Source of the DNA: Prevotellaceae bacterium
GTDB taxonomy: Bacteria > Bacteroidota > Bacteroidia > Bacteroidales > UBA932
Reading direction: 5' to 3'
DNA length: 5,838 nucleotides
NCBI GenBank assembly: GCA_031289895.1
Contig: JAITOP010000046.1
Coordinates: forward strand, 1 to 5,838
The stretch's first letter is position 1; every line of letters begins with the position of its first letter. Shown one piece after another: positions 1 to 5,417 of the stretch. Both the position numbers and the translations under genes were made by a program. The notes below the pieces were generated by a model, which saw only the letters and a program-made list of their open reading frames with translations, made no database searches and had not been told where the DNA came from.

Positions 1-54
1 ACAACTGACGAAATTTTAGGCAATATTTTTTCAAAATTCTGCATAGGAAAGTGA
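1..54 (+). CDS. mnmE: 3' end of mnmE, tRNA modification GTPase (partial)
   Basis: Frame 1 is open from the window edge to a TGA at 52-54 and encodes 17 residues, TTDEILGNIFSKFCIGK. The pattern D-[DE]-[IL]-L-G-x-I-F-S-x-F-C-I-G-K is the conserved C-terminus of MnmE (TrmE). Its cysteine in FCIGK is a known functional residue of the family. MnmE is a dimeric GTPase that works with MnmG to install the (carboxymethyl)aminomethyl group on wobble uridine 34 of certain tRNAs in the cytoplasm. Only the tail is visible; the GTPase and folate-binding domains lie to the left of the window. The gene points toward relA, so the two converge across a 224-bp spacer. The assignment rests on a short but very characteristic motif. 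Confidence 0.88.
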   Translation, partial: TTDEILGNIFSKFCIGK

Positions 55-157
55 GTTTTTAAAGTTATAAAGTTTTTAAAGTTCATAAAGTTAGAAAGTT
101 TTTAAAGTTTTTAAAGTTCATAAAGTTAGAAAGTTATAAGGTTTTTAAAGTTATAAA
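55..157. repeat. 8-9 nt interspersed GTT-AAA repeat array, copy 1
   Basis: Twelve GTT-initiated units start at 55, 64, 72, 81, 90, 98, 107, 116, 125, 133, 141 and 150, so the spacing is always 8 or 9. Four unit types recur: GTTTTTAAA, GTTATAAA, GTTCATAAA and GTTAGAAA. A 26-nt block made of GTTTTTAAA, GTTCATAAA and GTTAGAAA is repeated exactly at 72-97 and 107-132. The array starts at the first base after the mnmE stop codon. Stops interrupt the frames, so it is not coding. The same units in the same orientation return at 4483-4567. There is no clear GC-rich hairpin. The function is unknown; it may be a replication-slippage product or part of a transcript-end region between convergent genes. 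Confidence 0.9.
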
Positions 158-164
158 GAGGAAA

Positions 165-193
165 CTTTGTGTTCTTTGTGAAAACCCTTTGTG
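165..193. repeat. Three CTTTGTG words
   Basis: The heptamer CTTTGTG occurs at 165-171, 174-180 and 187-193, directly after the GTT-AAA array. The offsets of 9 and 13 nt make it partly in step with the 9-nt periodicity to its left, so it may be a diverged extension of the same array. No promoter can be made from it because the TA half of a TAnnTTTG box is missing in front of each TTTG. It is short and could be partly chance in this AT-rich spacer. Confidence 0.5.
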
Positions 194-222
194 AACTTAA
201 ATTTGCAGAATAAAAAACAACA

Positions 223-277
223 AAATACCAACGACTAAATACTAACGACCAAATACTAACGACTAAATACCAAAAAT
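223..277. repeat. 14-nt tandem repeat, about 3.9 copies, after relA
   Basis: The units are AAATACCAACGACT (223-236), AAATACTAACGACC (237-250), AAATACTAACGACT (251-264) and a decayed fourth unit to 277. Each 14-mer can be read as two related heptamers, AAATACT and AACGACT. The array lies directly downstream of the relA stop codon (279-281), so on the relA strand it is the start of the 3' untranslated region. No stem-loop with a T-run is visible here, so it is not an obvious intrinsic terminator. It resembles in style the heptamer array at 4631-4679, which also abuts a stop codon. Confidence 0.88.
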
Positions 278-278
278 A

Positions 279-2450
279 TCACTGATTAATTCGCTGAACT
301 TTAAGAATACCTTTAATTTGCTGCAATCGGTGTAAGATATGTTCTAAAAATTTTAAACTTGATACCGAAACTCTTATTTTACCTTCAAAAGCACCGCCTT
401 TTTGCGATGACACATTCACAGAACGTATATCAACGTTTATTTTTTGCAAAGTTTCGGTGATGCGATTTAAAATTCCGATTTCGTCGTTGCCAACAAGTTT
501 TATTGTTGCAATAAACGAACCTTCGTCGCCTTCGCGCCATTTTGCTTTTACCACCCGATACGGATATTGGTCGAGCAATCGCGCTGCATTCTGGCAGGTT
601 ATGCTATGAATTGTAATTCCCGAATTTACTGTTACAAAGCCAAAAATATCATCACCTTTTATAGGATTACAACATTTCGCCAAATGATAGCTCAATCCGC
701 GCAAACGCTCGTCAATTATAAGATAATCGCTATTTGATGATGTAGGTTTATTTTTTTGTGGTTGTTTTGTTTCTACAATTTCAACGGTTTTCTTTTCTGG
801 TTCGGAATATAATTTTTGCAACACATCTTTTACTTCCGAAAAACTTATTTTTTCACTTCCGAGCATCGCATAAAAATCTGTTCCTTGCTTTAATTTATAA
901 TATTTTGTAAGCGCAGTAACGGTTTCTTCAAAGGTCGAAAGTTTCCAGTTTTTCAAACGTCGTTCCATTATTTCTTTTCCAAGTCGTGCAACTTTTGCCT
1001 CTTCTTCGTGCAATTTTGCTCTGATTCTTGATTTTGCTTTCGACGACACTACAAAATTCAACCAATCGGCTTTCGGCGTTTGATTTTTCGATGTTGTAAC
1101 TTCTACCGTATCGCCGGTGTTAAGATGTTCGCGAATGGTTGTGTTTTTGCCGTTTACACGCGCTCCTGTGCAATGCGCACCAATGTTTGTGTGAATATCA
1201 AATGCAAAATCGAGAACCGTTGCGCCTTTCGACAAGCGGCGCAAATCGCCGTTGGGCGTGAAAACAAAAATTTCCGTTTCGGTTATTTTACCGATATTTT
1301 CTGTTGATTCTATTTGAGATTTTTCCAAAAGTTCACGAACTGTTTCGAGCCAATCCTGCGTGCTTTGAATTTGTTTTATTCCTTTATATTTCCAATGTGC
1401 AGCCGCTCCTTTTTCGGCAATTTCGTCCATGCGGCGGGTTCTGATTTGCACTTCTACAAATTTTCCGTCTGCTGTCGAAACTGTTGTGTGCAGCGATTCG
1501 TAGCCTGTTGCCTTAGGTCGCGAAACCCAATCGCGCAGTCGTTTTGTGTCGGGTTCGTAAATATTTGCAACTATCGAATACACCGCCCAGCAATCCGATT
1601 TTTCATTTTCAAATTCAGAATCAAGAATAATACGAATTGCAAAAACATCATACACACCTTCAAAATTTACTTGCTGCGCCTGCATTTTACGCCAAACCGA
1701 ATATGCTGTTTTTGTTCGGCTTTTTATTTCATATTTAAATTTATTTTTATCCAATTCGCTTGTTATTGGCATTAAAAAATCTTTGACAAATTTTTCGCGT
1801 TCGGTAGTCGTACTTTTTAGTTTATTTGTAACCAAACGATGTGCAGAATTATCAAGATATTTAAATGCCAGATTTTCGAGTTCCCCCTTCAAATTATACA
1901 ATCCCAACTGATGTGCCAGCGGTGCATAAAGCAACATTGTTTCGGTGGCTTTTTGCATTTGTTTTGCAGGCGTAAAAAACAACAACGAGCGCATTACTTC
2001 AAGTCTGTCGGCAAGTTTTACAAGGGTTACGCGCGGGTCGCTCGAATATGAAACAATAAGTTTTCTGAAATTATCGGCTTGCAAACCTGTTGTTTTTATA
2101 TCTATTTTCGATATTTTATTTAGTCCTTCAACTATGCGCAAAACCTCGTCGCCAAAGGGTTTCATATCTATTGAGTTCTCCGGTTTGAGATTTGCCTCGT
2201 GCAAAAACATTGCAACAACAGATGTTGATGACAAACCCAATTCCACAACAATAATCCGCGCTACTCCTATGGCATGAAATATAAACGGAGTGCCGTTTTC
2301 ACGAGCATAATCAGACAAACAGTCAACAGCAATATCAAACGATTTTTTTATCGCCAGCAAATCTTTTTCAGACATCATATTGCAATCGTTTGCAAATTCT
2401 GCAAAGGCATCGTATATGTTTTTCCTGTTTTTTATTTCTGATAATTCCAT
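279..2450 (-). CDS. relA: RelA/SpoT homologue, (p)ppGpp synthetase with degenerate hydrolase domain
   Basis: This 723-residue protein has the full long-RSH layout and normal family length. Residues about 25-200 are the HD hydrolase fold (YAPLAHQLGL, ELENLAFKYL). Residues about 235-355 are the synthetase domain, with R245/K247 and YSVW in the substrate loop, D268 in VYDVFAIR, RLRD at 304-307, GYESLH at 316-321 and E333 in VEVQIRT. TGS is at about 392-453, a helical region follows, a zinc/CC element has C593, C594, H615 and C619, and ACT spans about 645-723. The synthetase makes ppGpp/pppGpp from ATP and GDP/GTP during the stringent response. The hydrolase motif HDxxED reads H84-E85-A-N-L-K, and the usual LADRLHN reads LADRLEV, so hydrolysis is probably lost. 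The start at 2450 lies 24 bp after the manA stop and has an A-rich leader without Shine-Dalgarno. It is the last gene of the three-gene unit. A separate SpoT-like hydrolase elsewhere in the genome is expected but not visible. Confidence 0.95.
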   Translation of the reverse strand: MELSEIKNRKNIYDAFAEFANDCNMMSEKDLLAIKKSFDIAVDCLSDYARENGTPFIFHAIGVARIIVVELGLSSTSVVAMFLHEANLKPENSIDMKPFGDEVLRIVEGLNKISKIDIKTTGLQADNFRKLIVSYSSDPRVTLVKLADRLEVMRSLLFFTPAKQMQKATETMLLYAPLAHQLGLYNLKGELENLAFKYLDNSAHRLVTNKLKSTTTEREKFVKDFLMPITSELDKNKFKYEIKSRTKTAYSVWRKMQAQQVNFEGVYDVFAIRIILDSEFENEKSDCWAVYSIVANIYEPDTKRLRDWVSRPKATGYESLHTTVSTADGKFVEVQIRTRRMDEIAEKGAAAHWKYKGIKQIQSTQDWLETVRELLEKSQIESTENIGKITETEIFVFTPNGDLRRLSKGATVLDFAFDIHTNIGAHCTGARVNGKNTTIREHLNTGDTVEVTTSKNQTPKADWLNFVVSSKAKSRIRAKLHEEEAKVARLGKEIMERRLKNWKLSTFEETVTALTKYYKLKQGTDFYAMLGSEKISFSEVKDVLQKLYSEPEKKTVEIVETKQPQKNKPTSSNSDYLIIDERLRGLSYHLAKCCNPIKGDDIFGFVTVNSGITIHSITCQNAARLLDQYPYRVVKAKWREGDEGSFIATIKLVGNDEIGILNRITETLQKINVDIRSVNVSSQKGGAFEGKIRVSVSSLKFLEHILHRLQQIKGILKVQRINQ

Positions 2451-2474
2451 TTTTTATTTTGTTTTTTTCGAGCG

Positions 2475-3446
2475 CTACATTGATATTTCGAGCAATCGCG
2501 CGTGTGTATCGGGAATTAATTTTACTTCATCAATTACAGCGGGAATAAGAATTGTTTCGCCTTTTGTTATTTTTTCTTTGTTTTCGTTACATTCCAAAAT
2601 CGCCGAACCTTCAACGCACATATAGGCAACAAACGAATCGAGCGAAACATAATCGCGAATTATTGCACTGTCAAAATCAACGGTGTTGACTGCAAAATGA
2701 TTGTTTCTGCAAATTTCGGAACTGTCGTTTTTTATAATGTCATATTTGGTTTTGTACGAATTGTACGAATTGTAATCAATAACATCCAAAGCCAAATCTA
2801 CGTGCATTTGCCGCGCTGTTTTTGCATCATATTCGCGTCCCCAATCGTATATTCTATAAGTGATATCCGAAGTATTTTGCACTTCGGCAAGTAAAATTCC
2901 TTTGCCTATCGAGTGAATTCTGCCCGATGGAACGTCAAAAACATCGCCGTTGCATATTTTTTCAAAATTCAAAAAATCTATTAATGTCTTATTTTTCAAG
3001 GCTTCCTGAAATATTTTTTTATCCGTTTTTTTATTAAATCCTATGCACAATTCGGCATTTTTTTCGGCTTCGATTATATACCACATTTCTTCTTTTCCAT
3101 AAGCATTATGGCGTTTCAAAGCAACTTCATCATCAGGATGCACTTGCACCGACAACGATTGCGCGGCATCAATAAATTTCAGCAGCAAAGGAAATTCTAT
3201 TCCGTATTTTTCATACACCGATTCGCCAACCAAATCGCCCATATAAATTTCGATAATTTCCTGCAAATTATTTCCTGCCAAAAATCCGTTTGCAACAACC
3301 GAAATATTTGCATTTACAGATGATAATTCCCACGATTCGCTTATTGTTTCATCGGCTTTAAGTTTCACGTTTTTAAGCTCTGCAAGCGCAATCCCGCCCC
3401 AAACATAATGTTTGTATATAGGATAAAATTTTAAAGGATAAAGCAT
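2475..3446 (-). CDS. manA: Mannose-6-phosphate isomerase, type I (class I)
   Basis: This cytoplasmic zinc enzyme interconverts fructose 6-phosphate and mannose 6-phosphate, linking glycolysis to GDP-mannose and glycan synthesis or mannose use. The 323-residue length matches the short bacterial ManA form, as in Bacillus, rather than the longer enteric one. The N-terminus LYPLKFYPIYKHYVWGG is typical. Then come ESWELSS (37-43), LLLKFIDA (87-94), QVHPDD (101-106), GKEEMWYI (117-124), VPSGRIHSIGKG (172-183), and QNTSDITYRIYDWGR (190-204). Expected zinc ligands Q101, H103, E120 and H178 are all present, and R204 fits the active-site arginine. The C-terminal part (about 235-323) is the small beta-barrel cupin domain. 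The gene sits 12 bp after the DUF3078 stop and 24 bp before relA, so it is very probably cotranscribed with both. There is no Shine-Dalgarno. I see no missing residues or frameshift. Confidence 0.94.
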   Translation of the reverse strand: MLYPLKFYPIYKHYVWGGIALAELKNVKLKADETISESWELSSVNANISVVANGFLAGNNLQEIIEIYMGDLVGESVYEKYGIEFPLLLKFIDAAQSLSVQVHPDDEVALKRHNAYGKEEMWYIIEAEKNAELCIGFNKKTDKKIFQEALKNKTLIDFLNFEKICNGDVFDVPSGRIHSIGKGILLAEVQNTSDITYRIYDWGREYDAKTARQMHVDLALDVIDYNSYNSYKTKYDIIKNDSSEICRNNHFAVNTVDFDSAIIRDYVSLDSFVAYMCVEGSAILECNENKEKITKGETILIPAVIDEVKLIPDTHARLLEISM

Positions 3447-3458
3447 AATTTTTAATAT

Positions 3459-4394
3459 TTAAAATGATAAAGAAATTCCTAAGCCAAGCATTTGCTTGAA
3501 TTGCAGACGAGGTCCCAATTCTTTGCCTGTTGTGGCATCTTTTATTCTGATATCATCATCGTACAAAAGTTTTGAATAAATACGAGATGAAAACCATTTA
3601 TTTATTTTTATATTCCAATCAAATTCCCAGCTAATATCAATGTTTCCGAAGTTATTCAGCCAACTTGAAAAAAGTTCAAGCGAACTGTTGATTGTACTTT
3701 TCGATTTGAATTTTTTGGAATATGTTGCCTTAATAAGCGAACCTATTTCCGACAATGATTTTTTACCCGGATGCACACCATAATCGCCTCTGTTTGACAA
3801 CATTGTATCAAGAACAAAAGTGCATTTTGCCGAAAATGGCGACAACATAAACGATAATTCCGAAGTTGGCTTGTAATCCATACCCAGCGAGGCTATGGCG
3901 TATCCGGGCGCCATAAATTTTGAAGTATATTTGCTTTTATCCGGCGGCGGATATGTTTTATAACCTTTGTCGAATTGTGTTTTCAACTGAAATGCCAATG
4001 AATAATACCATTTTTTTGATGATTTTAATCCGAATTTTGTACTAAAATCAATTTTATCGTTGTTTTTTAAAAAATCTTTTTCCTGATATGTTAAGCCGTA
4101 AGCCATATCTAAGGTTGTTTCCCACGTAAATTTTGTTTCCGTGTATATTAATTTTAATGCAGCCATAGCCACTCCTGCAACAGAATTTGCACCTCCGGCA
4201 GACCAATTGCTGAAAGACGTTTGAGTAAAGTTAAGCGATGGATTTCCACTAAATGCAAATGTAGGCTTAACTTTTGTTGTATCTTTTTTTTCCTCTTTTC
4301 CGGCAGACACATTTCCGGAATCTGCCTGAGCCATAACACTAAAATGACCTGCAAACAGAAAAACAAATAATAAGTAAGACAAATTTTTCATCAT
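3459..4394 (-). CDS. DUF3078 family protein, predicted exported outer-membrane beta-barrel
   Basis: From the start chosen here the protein has 311 residues. Residues 2-22 form a signal peptide (MKNLSYLLFVFLF core, probable cleavage near VMA-QA). A short charged linker follows (EEKKDTTKVK), then the DUF3078 hallmark SLNFTQTSFSNWSAGG at 53-68, and FMAPGYAIASLGMDYKP, LSPFSAKCTF and YGVHPGKK. The rest alternates polar and aromatic residues as in beta strands, and the chain ends in phenylalanine (GISLSF), as outer-membrane barrels often do. The molecular function of DUF3078 is not known. An in-frame ATG also exists at 4439, but it would place the promoter inside the gene and put a lysine-containing hydrophobic extension before the signal peptide. 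ATGs at 4394 and 4391 lie just downstream of the promoter and suit a signal peptide better; the choice between these two is open. It is the first gene of the DUF3078-manA-relA unit. Confidence 0.88.
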   Translation of the reverse strand: MMKNLSYLLFVFLFAGHFSVMAQADSGNVSAGKEEKKDTTKVKPTFAFSGNPSLNFTQTSFSNWSAGGANSVAGVAMAALKLIYTETKFTWETTLDMAYGLTYQEKDFLKNNDKIDFSTKFGLKSSKKWYYSLAFQLKTQFDKGYKTYPPPDKSKYTSKFMAPGYAIASLGMDYKPTSELSFMLSPFSAKCTFVLDTMLSNRGDYGVHPGKKSLSEIGSLIKATYSKKFKSKSTINSSLELFSSWLNNFGNIDISWEFDWNIKINKWFSSRIYSKLLYDDDIRIKDATTGKELGPRLQFKQMLGLGISLSF

Positions 4395-4411
4395 AAAAAG
4401 CACTATTTTTG

Positions 4412-4439
4412 CAAATATAATAAATTTATAAAAAATCAA
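4412..4439 (-). promoter_or_regulatory. Bacteroidota-type sigma-A promoter for DUF3078-manA-relA
   Basis: On the minus strand the box TATATTTG at 4419-4412 matches the Bacteroidota -7 consensus TAnnTTTG. TTG at 4439-4437 lies 17 bases upstream of it and fits the -33 element. Transcription would begin about 5-8 bases downstream, near 4404-4407, leaving a leader of roughly 10-15 nt before the ATGs at 4394/4391. This supports those starts over the ATG at 4439. The region further upstream is extremely AT-rich and then enters the GTT-AAA repeat array. The match is by consensus only. Confidence 0.7.
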
Positions 4440-4482
4440 TATATTTTTTAAAATATTTTTAAATCATTTAAGAATAAAATAA

Positions 4483-4567
4483 GTTAGAAAGTTTTTAAAG
4501 TTCAAAGTTTTTAAAGTTCATAAAGTTTTTAAAGTTAGAAAGTTTTTAAAGTTCACAAGGTTTTTTT
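4483..4567. repeat. 8-9 nt interspersed GTT-AAA repeat array, copy 2
   Basis: Units starting with GTT occur at 4483, 4491, 4500, 4507, 4516, 4525, 4534, 4542, 4551 and 4560, nearly all 8 or 9 apart. Unit types are GTTAGAAA, GTTTTTAAA, GTTCATAAA, a shortened GTTCAAA, GTTCACAAG and a final GTTTTTTT. The 20-mer GTTAGAAAGTTTTTAAAGTT is shared exactly with array 1 (from 90) and occurs twice here (from 4483 and 4534). Orientation is the same as in array 1. The array lies 44 bp and more upstream of the -33 element of the DUF3078 promoter, and downstream of the peptidase gene. It is not coding. Its role, if any, is unknown. Confidence 0.9.
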
Positions 4568-4578
4568 CATCAACAAAA

Positions 4579-4592
4579 TCGTAATTCGTAAT
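4579..4592. repeat. Two tandem TCGTAAT heptamers
   Basis: TCGTAAT is repeated back to back at 4579-4585 and 4586-4592. It differs by one base from the reverse complement of CTTACGA, a unit of the array at 4631-4679, so the two could be inverted relatives. The 10-mer ATCAACAAAA occurs at 4569-4578 and again exactly 50 bp away at 4619-4628. This is weak evidence alone, listed because it completes the repeat content of this spacer. Confidence 0.5.
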
Positions 4593-4630
4593 TGACTTTT
4601 ATCTGCGTGCTTATTCAAATCAACAAAACA

Positions 4631-4679
4631 CTTATGACTTACAACTTATGACTTACGACTTACAACTTACGACTATTGT
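4631..4679. repeat. Heptamer tandem array CTTAYRA
   Basis: Six clear heptamers in succession, CTTATGA, CTTACAA, CTTATGA, CTTACGA, CTTACAA and CTTACGA (4631-4672), are followed by a degenerate CTATTGT that ends at 4679. The array touches the first base of the peptidase stop codon (4680-4682), so on that strand it begins the 3' untranslated region. The unit differs from the 8-9 nt family and recalls short tandemly repeated repetitive heptamers known from other bacterial genomes. It is not part of a reading frame, and no hairpin with a T-run is seen. Confidence 0.9.
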
Positions 4680-5417
4680 CTAAATCACCTTTATATTAAT
4701 TTTTTTTGCTTGTTGCGAAAGTTTGCGGGCATTATTGTTGGTTACGCTGTCGAGTAATTTCCAAAATCCTGCACCGTGATTTTTTTCAACAGTATGGCAT
4801 AATTCGTGTAAAATTACATAATCTATAAGTTCGTCCGAAAGGCGCATTATGTGTAGGTTCAGATTGATGTTGTTCTGATAACTGCAACTTCCTAAATTGG
4901 TTAAGTTGTTTTTTATTCGCACCTGATTATATTTAAAATTGTATTTATTTGCCAAAAATTCAAGTCGTTGCGGCAAATATTGCTTTGCCTCAACATACAA
5001 GGCATCCAAAATACATCTGTGGAAAATATTTTGCAGTTTAGGCGAATTTATATCGGCATCCTGCGGAAAATAAATAATCAGAAATCCATCATCTGTTATT
5101 ATGCGGCGAACATGATTTTCGCTGTGGCGCAATAATTTTAGTTTATACGAACGTGTCGAGAACTGAGTGTTTTCGTCAAAAAACGTTGGTTTTACTGCGC
5201 TTATTTGTTTTTGTATTTTTCTAATCCAGTTTGTTTTTTCAACAACAAATTCGTGTGCCTCGTCGTATGATACGTTGTACGGCAGCGTTACATTTACTTC
5301 GTGCGCCGAGTTCACACTAATTCTTACGTTTCGCAAACCTTTGCGTTTACGAAACGTAAGAGTTCCAAATTCCGGATGTGATATTATTTTTACGTTATCG
5401 TCCCCTGACCCATGCAT
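4680..5417 (-). CDS. YgjP/DUF45-type (M48-like) zinc metallopeptidase
   Basis: The 245-residue protein has no signal peptide or membrane segment and is probably cytoplasmic. The N-terminal part (about 15-70) has the family pattern of a basic stretch, then VRISV, a V-x-V-x-x-P strand and WIRKIQK. The zinc site is VILHELCHTVEKNHGAGFW at 201-219: H204, E205 and H208 form HExxH, and H214 is the likely third ligand (NHG..FW). Before it, the family's RWGSCS-type motif reads TNLGSCSYQNNINLN (173-187), with leucine at the usual tryptophan position. Physiological substrates of YgjP-like proteins are poorly defined, so no specific role is claimed. The ATG at 5417 overlaps the upstream SPOR gene by 23 bp, so translation may be coupled. 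No other in-frame ATG occurs before the conserved N-terminal region. A strong hairpin lies in codons about 19-32. Confidence 0.88.
   Translation of the reverse strand: MHGSGDDNVKIISHPEFGTLTFRKRKGLRNVRISVNSAHEVNVTLPYNVSYDEAHEFVVEKTNWIRKIQKQISAVKPTFFDENTQFSTRSYKLKLLRHSENHVRRIITDDGFLIIYFPQDADINSPKLQNIFHRCILDALYVEAKQYLPQRLEFLANKYNFKYNQVRIKNNLTNLGSCSYQNNINLNLHIMRLSDELIDYVILHELCHTVEKNHGAGFWKLLDSVTNNNARKLSQQAKKINIKVI
5322..5361 (-). other. Intragenic inverted repeat (hairpin) in the peptidase gene
   Basis: Arms 5322-5333 and 5350-5361 pair perfectly over 12 bp (core CTTACGTTTCG / CGAAACGTAAG). After one mismatch (5334/5349), 5335-5338 pairs with 5345-5348, leaving the 6-nt loop 5339-5344. An alternative inner stem, CGCAAA/TTTGCG, is too tight to be likely. 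It lies about 57-96 nt inside the coding region, over the basic residues TLTFRKRKGLRNVR. There is no T-run on either strand, so it is not an intrinsic terminator. The repeat is clear; any regulatory role is inference. Confidence 0.7.

Noticed and set aside
55..157. CRISPR array
   Set aside because: Units are 8-9 nt and directly adjacent, with no unique spacers of about 30 nt and no cas genes. The same applies to 4483-4567 and 4631-4679.
165..193. Promoter boxes in the CTTTGTG cluster
   Set aside because: TTTG is present, but no TA two bases before it forms TAnnTTTG, and no gene begins downstream on the plus strand.
1314..1775. Plus-strand open frame of 153 codons opposite relA
   Set aside because: It lies wholly within the well-supported relA gene on the other strand and its Cys/Phe/Arg-rich product shows no domain. 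The same holds for shorter plus-strand frames at 1080-1307, 1839-2277, 2380-2625, 2697-2894 and 3108-3323.
4154..4366. Minus-strand frame of 70 codons inside the DUF3078 gene
   Set aside because: It is an out-of-frame shadow of the signal peptide and conserved N-terminal region of DUF3078.
4440..4679. Small RNA or tRNA gene in the spacer
   Set aside because: I see no cloverleaf, GC-rich stem or conserved tRNA loop words; the sequence is repeats and AT-rich filler.
5322..5361. Intrinsic terminator
   Set aside because: The hairpin is inside a coding gene and lacks a T-run on either strand.
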